NCBI GenBank assembly: GCA_002477805.1
Contig: DLKQ01000016.1
Coordinates: forward strand, 12,023 to 31,387
Source of the DNA: Christensenella sp. UBA7584
Lineage (GTDB): Bacteria; Bacillota; Clostridia; Christensenellales; UBA1242
DNA length: 19,365 nucleotides
Direction: 5' to 3'
Each line of letters starts with the position of its first letter. The first letter of the stretch is position 1. Below, piece by piece: positions 1-8,096 of the stretch. The translations under genes and the position numbers were made by a program. The notes beneath the pieces are model-generated. The model searched no databases. It saw nothing but the letters and a program-made list of their open reading frames with translations, and was not told the origin of the DNA.

Positions 1-1
1 A

Positions 2-1681
2 AAACAACTTATGGTTCTTGGTATTGTTTCAAATCTTAATAGCAGTATTGATTTTACAACTGCTGAACTTGTCGCAAGTGAACTTGGTGTTGCTTTGGAA
101 CAAAAATTGGAAAAAAGTTTTGAAGAAAAACTAGCAGATGAATTTTCTACTTCTAGCGATGCTGAAAATAAAAATGTGGTTCCAAGACCACCGATAGTTG
201 CTGTTTTGGGGCACGTCGACCACGGTAAAACCTCACTTCTTGACTACATTCGTCATTCTCATATTGCAAGCGGTGAAGCAGGTGGAATTACACAACATAT
301 TTCAGCTTACCAAATTGAAAAAGGCGATAAAAAAATTACTTTTATTGATACTCCTGGACACGAGGCTTTTAGTGCGATGCGTGAAAGGGGTGCAACTGTA
401 ACTGATATTGCTGTGCTAGTTGTTGCTGGAGATGATGGAATAAAACCTCAGACAGTTGAGGCTATTAACCATATAAAAAAAGCAAAAGTTCCTATGATTG
501 TTGCTGTCAATAAAATGGATAAGCCAGAATTCAATATTGAAAAAGTTAAACAGCAATTAACCGAGTATGATATTGTTCCAGAAGAATGGGGTGGAGATAC
601 GATTATAGTTCCTATCTCGGCTTTAACTGGTGAAGGAGTTGACAAACTTATTGAAATGATTCTTCTTGTGGCTGATATGCAGGAACTTAAGTCAGACCCA
701 ACGGCGCACGCACAGGGTATGATAATTGAGTCTAAACTTGACAAGGGTAAGGGGCCGATAGCAACAATTATTATTCTAAATGGAACACTGAGCGTTGGTG
801 ACACTATTATATCTGGTGTTCACGCAGGAAAGGTTAGAGCGATAATTAGCGATAAAGGTGAAAATATCAAAAAGGCTGGGCCAAGTGTTCCTGTGTCAGT
901 TCTGGGACTTGATGGTGTGCCAAATGTTGGTGATAACATTTACGCTGTTGATGAAAAAATGAGCAAGCAGGTTCTTGCTGAAAGAAAGAGAAAGGCACAA
1001 AATGAAAAGATAAATAGCAAAACAAGCTTCTCTATTGAAGAATTTTTGTCAAAATCTGCTGATAGCGAAAAGAAAGTGTTAAACATTATTGTTAAAGCTG
1101 ATGTGCAAGGTTCGTTCGAAGCGTTGGTTGATGTTTTAAACAAGGTTCAAAACGAAGAAGTAAAAGTTGAGTGTATACACGGTGGTGTTGGAGCGATTAA
1201 TGAAAATGATGTTTTGCTTGCAAAATCAGCAGATGCACTTTTAGTTGGTTTTAATGTAAAACCTGATAGCAAGGCACAAGGTTTGATTGAACAAAACAAA
1301 TTAACACTATTTATGTCTAAAATAATTTATCAAATTTTAGAATATGTAGAAAGATTAATAAAATCAATGAGAAAACCTGTCTTTGAAGAAAAAATTATTG
1401 GTCACGCAGAAGTTATCAGAACATTTAAAATTAGTAGAATTGGAACCATTGCCGGCTGTGTTGTAAAAGATGGAAAAATCAGTAAAAACGCTAAAATTCG
1501 CTTATTCAGAGATAAAAACCTTCTTGTAGACACAAGTATAACAACTCTTCAAAAAGATAAAAATGATATAAAAGAAGTTGTTATGGGTATGGAATGTGGA
1601 ATGAAATTAGAAGGTCACAATGATATTTTGGTTGGAGATACTATTGAGGCATATGTTATTGAGGAAATACAGCGAGATTAA
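2..1681 (+). CDS. infB: Translation initiation factor IF-2, 5'-truncated by the window edge
   Basis: IF-2 is the GTPase that brings initiator fMet-tRNA to the 30S subunit and promotes joining of the 50S. The reading frame is open from base 2 (K-Q-L-M-V-L-G), which matches the end of the second IF2-N domain, so the Met at base 11 is internal and the true start lies upstream. Counting from that Met, the GTPase motifs are G1 GHVDHGKT at 67-74, G3 DTPGH at 113-117 and G4 NKMD at 167-170. Domains II, III (about 355-455) and the C-terminal fMet-tRNA-binding domain follow, ending in the typical EAYVIEEI tail. The C-terminal two-thirds is full length for the family. It heads an infB-rbfA-nrnA-truB series, the conserved translation operon order. 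Family assignment is certain; only the N-terminus is missing. Confidence 0.98.
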   Translation, partial: KQLMVLGIVSNLNSSIDFTTAELVASELGVALEQKLEKSFEEKLADEFSTSSDAENKNVVPRPPIVAVLGHVDHGKTSLLDYIRHSHIASGEAGGITQHISAYQIEKGDKKITFIDTPGHEAFSAMRERGATVTDIAVLVVAGDDGIKPQTVEAINHIKKAKVPMIVAVNKMDKPEFNIEKVKQQLTEYDIVPEEWGGDTIIVPISALTGEGVDKLIEMILLVADMQELKSDPTAHAQGMIIESKLDKGKGPIATIIILNGTLSVGDTIISGVHAGKVRAIISDKGENIKKAGPSVPVSVLGLDGVPNVGDNIYAVDEKMSKQVLAERKRKAQNEKINSKTSFSIEEFLSKSADSEKKVLNIIVKADVQGSFEALVDVLNKVQNEEVKVECIHGGVGAINENDVLLAKSADALLVGFNVKPDSKAQGLIEQNKLTLFMSKIIYQILEYVERLIKSMRKPVFEEKIIGHAEVIRTFKISRIGTIAGCVVKDGKISKNAKIRLFRDKNLLVDTSITTLQKDKNDIKEVVMGMECGMKLEGHNDILVGDTIEAYVIEEIQRD

Positions 1682-1685
1682 TATT

Positions 1686-1724
1686 AAATCTTGACAGGTG
1701 TATGGCTGTCAAGATTTTCTTGTT
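1686..1724 (+). terminator. Hairpin resembling a rho-independent terminator between infB and rbfA
   Basis: A perfect 12-bp stem (AAATCTTGACAG at 1686-1697 with CTGTCAAGATTT at 1706-1717) and an 8-base loop are followed by a modest T-rich tail (TTTTCTTGTT). The hairpin begins 4 bases after the infB stop and ends 12 bases before the rbfA Shine-Dalgarno. No separate rbfA promoter is evident after it, so it more likely attenuates than fully ends transcription, or acts as an RNA-processing or stability stem. The T tract is interrupted, which lowers confidence in full termination. Confidence 0.6.
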
Positions 1725-1739
1725 AAAATGGAGGAGATT

Positions 1740-2090
1740 ATGAATAATAGAATTGATAGAATAAATTCAGAAGTAAGAAAAGCGATTTCAACTATTGTGG
1801 CAAATGAAATCAAAGACCCACGCGTTAATGTATTCATTACGATAACAAAAGTAGAAGTAAGTGCAGATTTGAGCCATTGTAAAGTTTTTGTATCATTACT
1901 TGGAAGCGAAGAAAACAATACACAAACCTTTAATATTTTAAAATCTAGTTCGTCTTATATCAGAAAAAGTTTGTCACAAAAACTCAATATGAGGATTACT
2001 CCTGAGATACACTTTTTTCTTGATACTAGTTGGGAAGAGGGTGAAAAAATGGACAAGTTAATTTCCAAGTTAAATATTCCAAAGGAGTAA
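1740..2090 (+). CDS. rbfA: Ribosome-binding factor A
   Basis: RbfA is a small KH-type protein that binds the 30S subunit and helps 16S rRNA 5'-end maturation. The 116-residue product begins with N-x-R-I-x-R-I-x-S-E-V-x-x-A, continues with the family segment E-I-K-D-P-R-V, then the KH-like strand/helix region (ITKVEVSADLSHCKVFVSLLG) and a C-terminal R-I-T-P-E-I-H-F part; all are diagnostic. The ATG at 1740 is chosen over an in-frame upstream GTG at 1698 because GGAGGAG sits just ahead of it at 1730-1736, whereas 1698 falls inside the hairpin loop following infB. The usual family length is about 115-130 residues. It lies 3 bases upstream of the DHH gene, consistent with co-transcription. Confidence 0.96.
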   Translation: MNNRIDRINSEVRKAISTIVANEIKDPRVNVFITITKVEVSADLSHCKVFVSLLGSEENNTQTFNILKSSSSYIRKSLSQKLNMRITPEIHFFLDTSWEEGEKMDKLISKLNIPKE

Positions 2091-2093
2091 AAA

Positions 2094-3053
2094 ATGAAAT
2101 TTACTGAAAGCTTTTTCCAAAGTCTAAAAAATGCTAAAAATATTGCTATTTTTACACATAAAAACAGCGACCACGATACAATTTGTTCAGCTGTAGCATT
2201 AAAAGAAATTTTAAACCAAAATGGAATAAATGTTACAATTTTTGTTGATAAAATCCCATCAGTTGGTATTTTGAAATTTGTTCAAAATGAGGCTTTTGAG
2301 ATATCAAGTGAAAAGATTTTTGATGTTGGAATCTGTGTTGATTGTGCAGATATAAGAATGTTAAACGACGAAAATTTGAAAGTATTTCTAAGATGTGTAA
2401 ATACTTTTGAAATTGATCACCATCAAGATAATTCAAAATTTGCAAATTTTTGTTATGTGAAGAATTCATCAAGTTGTTGCGAAGTAATATACACGCTTTT
2501 TAAAAAATATTTCAAGCTTGATGAGTACTTGGCAACGTTACTATATACTGGTATGTATATGGATTGTGGGTCCTTTAATTATACTTCGGCAAATTTTAAA
2601 ACGCTAAAATGTGCCAGCGAACTTTTAAAATTTTGCCCAAGTGTAAATAAAAACTTTTTTATTTGTTTTGGTATAGCAGGACAAGAAAATTTTGAAATTA
2701 CAAAAAGGGCGTACAATTCAGTAAGGTTTTTTGAGGGCGGGAAAATTGCTGTTTCAGTTCTAAGGAAAAGCGATTTTGAAGAAGTTGGCTGTAAAAGAGA
2801 GGAAGGAAAATTTATTGTAACTTATCTTCAAAATATAAAAGGTGTACAAATTGCTATTAGTATAAGTGAGGACAAAGCTAACGAGTGGAGAATAAGTTTA
2901 AGAACTTCGTCTGATGAAATAGATGTTTCCAATGTTGCACATAGGTTTAATGGTGGCGGACATAAAAAGGCTTCAGGGCTAACCCTCAAAGGAGAACTTG
3001 ACAAAGCATTAAATGCACTAATTTGTGAATGTAAAAAGGAAATGAAAAAATAA
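2094..3053 (+). CDS. nrnA: DHH/DHHA1 phosphoesterase, NrnA-like oligoribonuclease / pAp phosphatase
   Basis: DHH-DHHA1 proteins of the NrnA type degrade 2-5-nt RNAs (nanoRNA), dephosphorylate 3'-phosphoadenosine 5'-phosphate and, in some members, hydrolyse pGpG or c-di-AMP; they are cytoplasmic and Mn-dependent. In this 319-residue protein, motif I is F-T-H-K-N-S-D-H-D (H22, D26, D28), motif II carries D83 in C-V-D-C-A-D, the DHH triad is at 108-110, and the DHHA1 motif GGGHKKASG is at 287-295. Motif I is slightly off the common N-P-D-G-D-A form (N-S-D-H-D-T) but keeps the metal-binding acids. It sits between rbfA and truB, the standard location of this family in Firmicutes. The SD AAAGGAG lies just upstream of the ATG, and the stop overlaps the truB start by one base. 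Exact substrate preference cannot be read from the sequence. Confidence 0.88.
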   Translation: MKFTESFFQSLKNAKNIAIFTHKNSDHDTICSAVALKEILNQNGINVTIFVDKIPSVGILKFVQNEAFEISSEKIFDVGICVDCADIRMLNDENLKVFLRCVNTFEIDHHQDNSKFANFCYVKNSSSCCEVIYTLFKKYFKLDEYLATLLYTGMYMDCGSFNYTSANFKTLKCASELLKFCPSVNKNFFICFGIAGQENFEITKRAYNSVRFFEGGKIAVSVLRKSDFEEVGCKREEGKFIVTYLQNIKGVQIAISISEDKANEWRISLRTSSDEIDVSNVAHRFNGGGHKKASGLTLKGELDKALNALICECKKEMKK

Positions 3054-3898
3054 TGAATGGGTTTTTTAATATAAACAAACCTTTTGGTATTAGTTCGGCA
3101 AAAGTAGTTTGGCAAATTAAAAAAAAGTTTAATTTGAAAGCAAAAATTGGACATATGGGAACACTAGATCCTTTTGCTACAGGTGTTTTGGTTGTTGGTA
3201 TTGGAAAAGCGAATCGACTTTTTAATGCTATGCTAAAAAAAAGAAAGACATATGTTGCAGTTTTTGAATTTGGTTACCAGACAGATACTTTGGATCTTGA
3301 AAGTGAAAATATTGTGAAAAGGTCGGAAGTTATTCCAAAAATAGCAGATATATTAAAAGTAATTCCAACTTTTGTAGGAAAAAGCTCACAAGTAGCACCT
3401 GACTTTTCTGCAAAAAAAGTAAATGGAACGAGAGCTTATATGTTAGCGAGAAGTGGAGAAATTGCTGATATAAAGCCTCACAACATTGAGATTTTTAGAC
3501 TTGATTTATTAGGTCAAGTTAGTGAAACTGCGTTCAAGTTTGAAATTGAATGTAGTGCTGGTACTTATATCCGAAGTTTGGGTAGAGATTTATCTGAAAA
3601 ACTTGGTACAGTAGGAACTATGATAAAACTCGAAAGAACAAAATGTGGAGAATTTGATATCGCAAATAGTCAAACTGTTGAAAATTTGGAGTGGTCTGAT
3701 TTGGTGGGGTGTGATTTAGTTATTCCACATCTAAATAAGCTGGAATTAAATATTACGCAAATACAGAAGATAAAAAATGGACAAAAGTTACAAATTGAAA
3801 GTAGTGATGGAATTTTTAAGGTTTTTGATGGTGATACAATAATTGGTCTAGCGAAAGTTGAAAATGGATTTGTTACTATGCCAACGTGGCTTGTTTAA
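3053..3898 (+). CDS. truB: tRNA pseudouridine(55) synthase
   Basis: TruB converts U55 in the T-loop of nearly all tRNAs to pseudouridine. The 281-residue product opens with the family signature G-x-x-x-I-x-K-P-x-G-x-(S/T)-S (residues 3-15) and has the catalytic motif G-H-M-G-T-L-D-P-F-A-T-G with nucleophile D39. The downstream motif S-A-G-T-Y-I-R-S-L-G-R-D-L lies in the C-terminal half of the catalytic fold. A short C-terminal segment (about 225-281) corresponds to the PUA-like tail found in clostridial TruB. The ATG overlaps the preceding stop codon by one base, implying translational coupling with nrnA. Length and motif content are normal. Confidence 0.97.
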   Translation: MNGFFNINKPFGISSAKVVWQIKKKFNLKAKIGHMGTLDPFATGVLVVGIGKANRLFNAMLKKRKTYVAVFEFGYQTDTLDLESENIVKRSEVIPKIADILKVIPTFVGKSSQVAPDFSAKKVNGTRAYMLARSGEIADIKPHNIEIFRLDLLGQVSETAFKFEIECSAGTYIRSLGRDLSEKLGTVGTMIKLERTKCGEFDIANSQTVENLEWSDLVGCDLVIPHLNKLELNITQIQKIKNGQKLQIESSDGIFKVFDGDTIIGLAKVENGFVTMPTWLV

Positions 3899-3907
3899 AA
3901 TGGGGGT

Positions 3908-4759
3908 GTGAAATTGGTTAGATTTGGTCCATCAGGAAATGGAGAACTTTTTTATAATCTTGGCTTTAAAGATAGTGAACAAGCACCAGAGTGGTTAAGG
4001 TCTCTTGGTCTTTCTGCGTACGAATATAGTTTTTCGCTTGGAAGATTTATTACCAAAGAGAAGGCTGAGAAAATAGCACAAAAAGCAAAAGAAAATGATA
4101 TTCAGCTTAGTGTGCACGCACCTTACTATATAAACTTTGCAAATAATAGTGAAAAATCTAAAGAAAGCAATGTTAAGTATTTAACTAATAGTCTTGTCGG
4201 TGCAAAAAATCTTGGAGCAATAACCTGTGTTGTGCATATAGGTTCGCAAATGAAATTTTCAAGGCAAGAGGCTTTTTTAAATGTTGAAAAAAGTTTGAAA
4301 GAGTTTCTTGATAATCATTATACAGATGAGTTGCAATCTGTAAGAATAGCTCCTGAAACTATGGGGAAATTTTCTTACATCGGAACAGTAGATGAAGTAC
4401 TTGAGATTGCCAGTTGGCACAAAAATATTATTCCGTGTTTCGATATGGGACATATAAATTGCATTACTCAAGGTGCACTAAAAACAAAAGATGACTTTAA
4501 AAGGATATTTGACAAGTGTATAGACAAACTTGGTTTTGATAAAACGAATCATTGTCACATTCATTTTTCTAAAATTAAATATGGCGAAAAAGGTGAAATA
4601 GCTCATCTCACATTTGAAGATGAAGTTTATGGGCCAAATTTTCAGCCATTTCTAGAATGTATAAAAGAAATGAAGTTAAACCCTGTAGTAATAAGTGAAT
4701 CAAAAGGCACTCAGGCCGAAGATTCAAAAACAATGTCTGAATATTATAAGAATTTATAA
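3908..4759 (+). CDS. Endonuclease IV-like TIM-barrel protein (AP endonuclease family 2)
   Basis: The fold and metal-binding residues of endonuclease IV (Nfo) are present in order: H70 (S-V-H-A-P-Y-Y), H110 (V-V-H-I-G-S), E150 (A-P-E-T-M-G), D179 and H182 (C-F-D-M-G-H), H217 or H219 (H-C-H-I-H-F-S), H233 and E264 (I-S-E-S). The position of the Nfo ligand Asp229 seems to be filled by Glu (E230, in G-E-I-A-H), with one residue more spacing to the following His. Classical Nfo cleaves abasic sites in DNA using three Zn ions. This clostridial subgroup is commonly labelled deoxyribonuclease IV or 'TIM barrel protein', and its activity may differ. The 283-residue length fits. It starts at GTG with a GGGGGT SD immediately before; no in-frame ATG competes. 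It follows truB by 9 bases and ends at a strong terminator, so it is the last gene of this operon. Confidence 0.82.
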   Translation: MKLVRFGPSGNGELFYNLGFKDSEQAPEWLRSLGLSAYEYSFSLGRFITKEKAEKIAQKAKENDIQLSVHAPYYINFANNSEKSKESNVKYLTNSLVGAKNLGAITCVVHIGSQMKFSRQEAFLNVEKSLKEFLDNHYTDELQSVRIAPETMGKFSYIGTVDEVLEIASWHKNIIPCFDMGHINCITQGALKTKDDFKRIFDKCIDKLGFDKTNHCHIHFSKIKYGEKGEIAHLTFEDEVYGPNFQPFLECIKEMKLNPVVISESKGTQAEDSKTMSEYYKNL

Positions 4760-4787
4760 AGAGTACCAAAGTGGTATTCTTTTTTTG
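4758..4787 (+). terminator. Rho-independent terminator after the TIM-barrel gene
   Basis: AGAGTACCA (4760-4768) pairs with TGGTATTCT (4772-4780) around a 3-base AAG loop, with one G-U pair and a run of T after the stem (4780-4786). It begins at the stop codon of the TIM-barrel gene and separates the infB-truB operon from spoIIIA. Confidence 0.82.
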
Positions 4788-4807
4788 TTTTAGGTAGACA
4801 CTAGCTG

Positions 4808-4836
4808 TTCTAAAATAAATTTCAAAAACATACATT
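4808..4836 (+). promoter_or_regulatory. Candidate sigma-E-type promoter of the spoIIIA operon
   Basis: CATACATT at 4829-4836 matches the sigma-E -10 consensus CATACAnT of Bacillus/Clostridium exactly. About 14-15 bases upstream lies an A/T-rich TTCTAAA(A) (4808-4815) that is only a loose fit to the -35 element. The site is in the 80-base gap after the terminator and 28 bases before the chosen spoIIIAA start, where the mother-cell sigma-E promoter lies in known spoIIIA operons. No good sigma-A pair is seen here. This is inference from motif and context. Confidence 0.55.
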
Positions 4837-4864
4837 AAAATAAAAAAATTAAGTGAGAATTAAA

Positions 4865-5773
4865 ATGTTTAATGAAATTTTACCAAGTAGAGTGAATAGA
4901 GCATTGGATTTTTTACATACAAAGGGTTTGAGAGAAATAAGGATTAGAGTTGGACAACCTATTGTGATAGATTTTGGTTCTATATTCTTTTTGGGCGAAA
5001 ATGGACTTACAGATGACAAGGAAAAGGCATTGATTTTGAATCGAAATGAAATTGAGGATATAGTTTTTAAAGCATCACAGTGTTCAATTTATGCACACAA
5101 TGAGGAATTAAAACTTGGCTATTTGACTCTTTCTGGTGGTGCAAGGGTTGGAATTTGTGGGGAACTTGTTATTGAAAACAACCATATAAAAACACTTAAA
5201 AATTTTTCATCGATTAATATTCGTATTCCTCACCAAGTGAAAAATTGTAGCTTAAAAGTTTTATCAAGTATCTATGATAATAATGGAATTTTTAACACCC
5301 TAATCATTGCTCCACCGGGGTGTGGTAAAACAACTTTTCTGAGGGATTTGTGTTATCAACTATCATCAAGGTTTATTGCAAAAAATCTGCTTATTGTTGA
5401 TGAAAGAGGTGAGATAGCAAGTTGTCAGAGTGGTGAGCCACAAATGGATATTGGAATTACAACAGACGTCTATACAAATTGCTCAAAAAAGTTTGCACTA
5501 GAAAATGGGATTAGAACGCTTACCCCAGATGTTATAGCAATGGACGAACTCGCAAAGCCTGAAGATATTGAGGCACTTAATTATGCAATAGGCGCTGGTG
5601 TGAAAATTATTGCGACAGCCCATTCTACTGGTATAAATGATATTCAAAAAAAACCATATTTTACAGAGCTTTTGAAAAATAAAGTTTTTGAAAGAATTGT
5701 TGTTCTCTCAGACAAGGACGGAGTTGGTACTTTTGAAGGAGTCTTTACGGAAAATTTTGTTTGCATAAAATAG
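4865..5773 (+). CDS. spoIIIAA: Stage III sporulation protein AA, secretion-type ATPase
   Basis: SpoIIIAA is a cytoplasmic AAA/secretion-superfamily ATPase made in the mother cell; it powers or assembles the SpoIIIA-SpoIIQ channel into the forespore. The 302-residue product has Walker A A-P-P-G-C-G-K-T-T at about 149-157 and Walker B L-L-I-V-D-E-R-G-E with the acids at about 179-183. It also has the family N-terminal motif E-I-R-I-R-V-G-Q-P and the segment G-G-A-R-V-G-I-C-G-E. The ATG at 4865 is preferred because AAGTGAG lies 7 bases before it. The in-frame GTG at 4853 is itself part of that SD-like sequence and has only A/T upstream. First gene of the eight-gene operon; spoIIIAB follows after 13 bases. 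Confidence 0.95.
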   Translation: MFNEILPSRVNRALDFLHTKGLREIRIRVGQPIVIDFGSIFFLGENGLTDDKEKALILNRNEIEDIVFKASQCSIYAHNEELKLGYLTLSGGARVGICGELVIENNHIKTLKNFSSINIRIPHQVKNCSLKVLSSIYDNNGIFNTLIIAPPGCGKTTFLRDLCYQLSSRFIAKNLLIVDERGEIASCQSGEPQMDIGITTDVYTNCSKKFALENGIRTLTPDVIAMDELAKPEDIEALNYAIGAGVKIIATAHSTGINDIQKKPYFTELLKNKVFERIVVLSDKDGVGTFEGVFTENFVCIK

Positions 5774-5786
5774 GAGGAGGTAAAAG

Positions 5787-6257
5787 ATGAAGTTTATTTT
5801 GGCTCTGGTTATTTTTGGGTGTATTTTATACTTTGGCTGGTTTTTATATGAAAAAACACGAAAAAAGCTTGTTTTTTATAATAATTTTTTGCAATTTTGT
5901 AATTTATTAGAAACTGAAATCGGATTTTTCCAAAATAATATAGAAGAGATTTTACACAAAAATAATTACAAAAAAGAATTTTCGGAAGTTGTTGAAAACT
6001 TTTCTAAAAGCAAAAATTTGCTTGAGTGGAAAAATAGTCAAAGCGTTTTAACACAAACTGAAGCTGAAGAAGTGGAATTATTTTTTAGTAAACTTGGAAA
6101 GTTGGATAGCACATCTCAGACAAATGAAGTAAAAAGTTACAAGAAATTTTTAGATAGCAAAATAGAAGATACAAAAAAAGTAAATCTCAAAAATGGAAAG
6201 TTGACTTTTAATCTTAGTATTATGCTTGGACTCTTGGTTTTTATAATAATTATATAG
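5787..6257 (+). CDS. spoIIIAB: Stage III sporulation protein AB
   Basis: SpoIIIAB is a membrane-anchored protein structurally like type II secretion GspF domains and is thought to form part of the platform of the SpoIIIA channel. The 156-residue product has a hydrophobic N-terminal segment at about 2-20, a charged helical middle (21-135, with L-E-T-E-I-G-F-F, a family-typical phrase) and a C-terminal hydrophobic segment at about 139-156. This two-ended membrane layout is that of SpoIIIAB. It has a very strong SD (GGAGGAGGT) before the ATG. Length is slightly under the roughly 170 residues of B. subtilis. Identification rests on layout, local motif and operon position. Confidence 0.88.
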   Translation: MKFILALVIFGCILYFGWFLYEKTRKKLVFYNNFLQFCNLLETEIGFFQNNIEEILHKNNYKKEFSEVVENFSKSKNLLEWKNSQSVLTQTEAEEVELFFSKLGKLDSTSQTNEVKSYKKFLDSKIEDTKKVNLKNGKLTFNLSIMLGLLVFIIII

Positions 6258-6267
6258 AGAGGTTGTA

Positions 6268-6465
6268 ATGGATGTTGAAATAATTTTAAAAATTGCGGGA
6301 ATCGGAATTCTTGTTGCTGTTGTTGCTCAAGTTTTAAAGCAAGCTGGCAAAGAGGAAATTTCGACTTTGGTTACATTATCTGGTCTTATTATTGTTCTTG
6401 TAATGGTTGTAAATATGATTAGTGAACTTTTTAGTACAGTGGGCAATTTGTTCTATTTGTTTTGA
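6268..6465 (+). CDS. spoIIIAC: Stage III sporulation protein AC
   Basis: SpoIIIAC is a tiny integral membrane protein of the mother-cell side of the channel. The 65-residue product has two hydrophobic helices (about 5-22 and 33-60) separated by a short polar turn K-Q-A-G-K-E-E, and ends in F-Y-L-F. Size and the I-A-G-I-G-I-L-V start pattern match the family. An AGAGAGG SD precedes the ATG. It lies 10 bases after spoIIIAB and 21 before spoIIIAD. Confidence 0.93.
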   Translation: MDVEIILKIAGIGILVAVVAQVLKQAGKEEISTLVTLSGLIIVLVMVVNMISELFSTVGNLFYLF

Positions 6466-6486
6466 TATAAATGGAGGGGGTGAGCT

Positions 6487-6876
6487 ATGGACGAGATTTT
6501 CAAGATAATTGGAGTTGGTCTTGTTACAACAATTTGTATTTTAATTGTCAAGCCTTCAAAACCAGACATTGCAATGATTGTTGGTGTTGCTGGTAGTATT
6601 GTTGTATTCTTTTACATAGTCGACTTGCTCGAAAAAGTTTTCGGACTTTTTGATTATATTATGCAGGCAACAAATTTAAACTCAGAACTTTTCACTCTTT
6701 TAATCAAGATTGTTGGGGTTGGCTATATAACAGAATTTAGTGCACATATTTGTGGAGATAGTGGCAATAGTGCAATGGCGAGCAAAATTTTACTTGCTGG
6801 TAAACTTGTAATATTTGTTATGGCAATTCCTATCATAACCTCTTTAATAGAGTTAATTGTGAGTATTATGCCGTGA
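6487..6876 (+). CDS. spoIIIAD: Stage III sporulation protein AD
   Basis: SpoIIIAD is a small polytopic membrane protein homologous in part to SpoIIIAC. The 129-residue product contains about four membrane segments (roughly 4-21, 27-50, 65-82, 105-127). Family features are K-P-S-K-P-D-I-A between the first two helices, K-I-V-G-V-G-Y-I-T-E-F and the segment C-G-D-S-G-N-S-A-M-A-S-K. It is preceded by GGAGGGGGTGAG. Its stop codon overlaps the ATG of spoIIIAE in TGATG, indicating coupled translation. Confidence 0.95.
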   Translation: MDEIFKIIGVGLVTTICILIVKPSKPDIAMIVGVAGSIVVFFYIVDLLEKVFGLFDYIMQATNLNSELFTLLIKIVGVGYITEFSAHICGDSGNSAMASKILLAGKLVIFVMAIPIITSLIELIVSIMP

Positions 6877-8084
6877 TGAGAAAAAAGGTATTTTTATTTT
6901 TAGTTTTTTTAATTATATCTATTGTTTGTTTGGGTGGAAGTTATTATGTTGTAGAAGCAGAAACAGGAGATTCTCAAACTGAAGATGAAATTGAAAAAGA
7001 ACTTGAGGACACAATTTCAGGACAACTTGAAAGTGTTGATTTTAGTGGGTTACAAGAAATTTTAGATAATTTATCCAAAGATGGCGTTGGATTGTTTGGC
7101 TCGACAAGTTTTTGGGATAAAATCACGAGAATGCTAAACGGAGAATTTACCCAAGACTATGGTTCATTTTTTCAAAGTGTGTTAAGTGTTTTTTTTGAAG
7201 AAATTATAGGCTTTATTCCACTTTTGGCTACAATTGCCAGTGTGACAATTCTCTGCTCCATTATCGGCAATTTGCGAGGCAAGGAAAACGAAAATAGTGT
7301 TGGACAAGTTGTTGATTTCGTTTGTTTTGGTGCTGTTGTGGTTTTGATAAGTACTGTTTTTGTTGGATTTTTGCAATCAGCCACAGGGCTTATGGAATCA
7401 ATGCAAAATCAGATGAATATAATTTTCCCAATACTGCTTACTTTTCTAGCTGGAGTGGGTGGGACGGTATCAGTTGGAATTTTTCAGCCAGCAGTAGCTA
7501 TTTTGTCTACAGTTATCGTTCAAGTATTTATGAATATAATTGTGCCACTTTTTGTTTTTCAATTTGTTTTTATTGTTGTGAATAATTTTTCTCCATCAGT
7601 AAAACTTAACAAATTTATTTCATTTATCTCAAGTATTTTTAAGTGGGTGGCTGGAGTTTGTTTCAGTATATTTTTGGGGGTACTTGCTGTTCAAGGAGTT
7701 GTTGCGGGAAGTTTTGATAATGTAAGTATTAGAGCTGCCAAGTTTGCAATAAAAAGCTATGTTCCGGTTTTGGGTGGGTACTTGTCTGATGGGTTTAATG
7801 TTGTTATGGCAAGTAGTGTATTAATCAAAAATGTTGTTGGTGTTGCTGGAATTGCTCTTCTTTTTGCATCTATTCTTTGCCCAGTTGTGCAAATTGTAGC
7901 GTGTTCGCTTCTTCTGAAATTTACTTCTGCAATTTTAGAACCTGTCACGCAAACTAGTAAAGTTCCCGAGTTTTTATATCAAGTGTCAAAACTTTTAAAT
8001 CTCTTAGTAATGATGATTCTTGGTGTTGCGTTTATGTATGTGATTGTAATCGGTCTTATTCTATGTACTGCAAATATTTTTTAG
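6876..8084 (+). CDS. spoIIIAE: Stage III sporulation protein AE
   Basis: SpoIIIAE is the large polytopic membrane subunit of the SpoIIIA complex. The 402-residue product has an N-terminal hydrophobic segment (about 5-25) ending in a plausible signal-peptidase region (V-V-E-A-E), then an acidic soluble stretch (about 27-100). Seven or so membrane segments follow, with the family phrases F-F-E-E-I-I-G-F-I-P-L, M-N-I-I-F-P-I-L-L-T and G-G-Y-L-S-D-G-F. The start is taken at the ATG overlapping the spoIIIAD stop (TGATG); a GTG one codon earlier is possible. No separate SD is obvious, in keeping with translational coupling. Length is close to the roughly 400 residues of B. subtilis. Confidence 0.95.
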   Translation: MRKKVFLFLVFLIISIVCLGGSYYVVEAETGDSQTEDEIEKELEDTISGQLESVDFSGLQEILDNLSKDGVGLFGSTSFWDKITRMLNGEFTQDYGSFFQSVLSVFFEEIIGFIPLLATIASVTILCSIIGNLRGKENENSVGQVVDFVCFGAVVVLISTVFVGFLQSATGLMESMQNQMNIIFPILLTFLAGVGGTVSVGIFQPAVAILSTVIVQVFMNIIVPLFVFQFVFIVVNNFSPSVKLNKFISFISSIFKWVAGVCFSIFLGVLAVQGVVAGSFDNVSIRAAKFAIKSYVPVLGGYLSDGFNVVMASSVLIKNVVGVAGIALLFASILCPVVQIVACSLLLKFTSAILEPVTQTSKVPEFLYQVSKLLNLLVMMILGVAFMYVIVIGLILCTANIF

Positions 8085-8096
8085 TGGAGGTTGTCT

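Noticed and set aside
448..804. 118-codon open frame on the - strand inside infB
   Set aside because: Antisense to a conserved GTPase domain, no SD, no recognisable protein; a shadow of the real gene.
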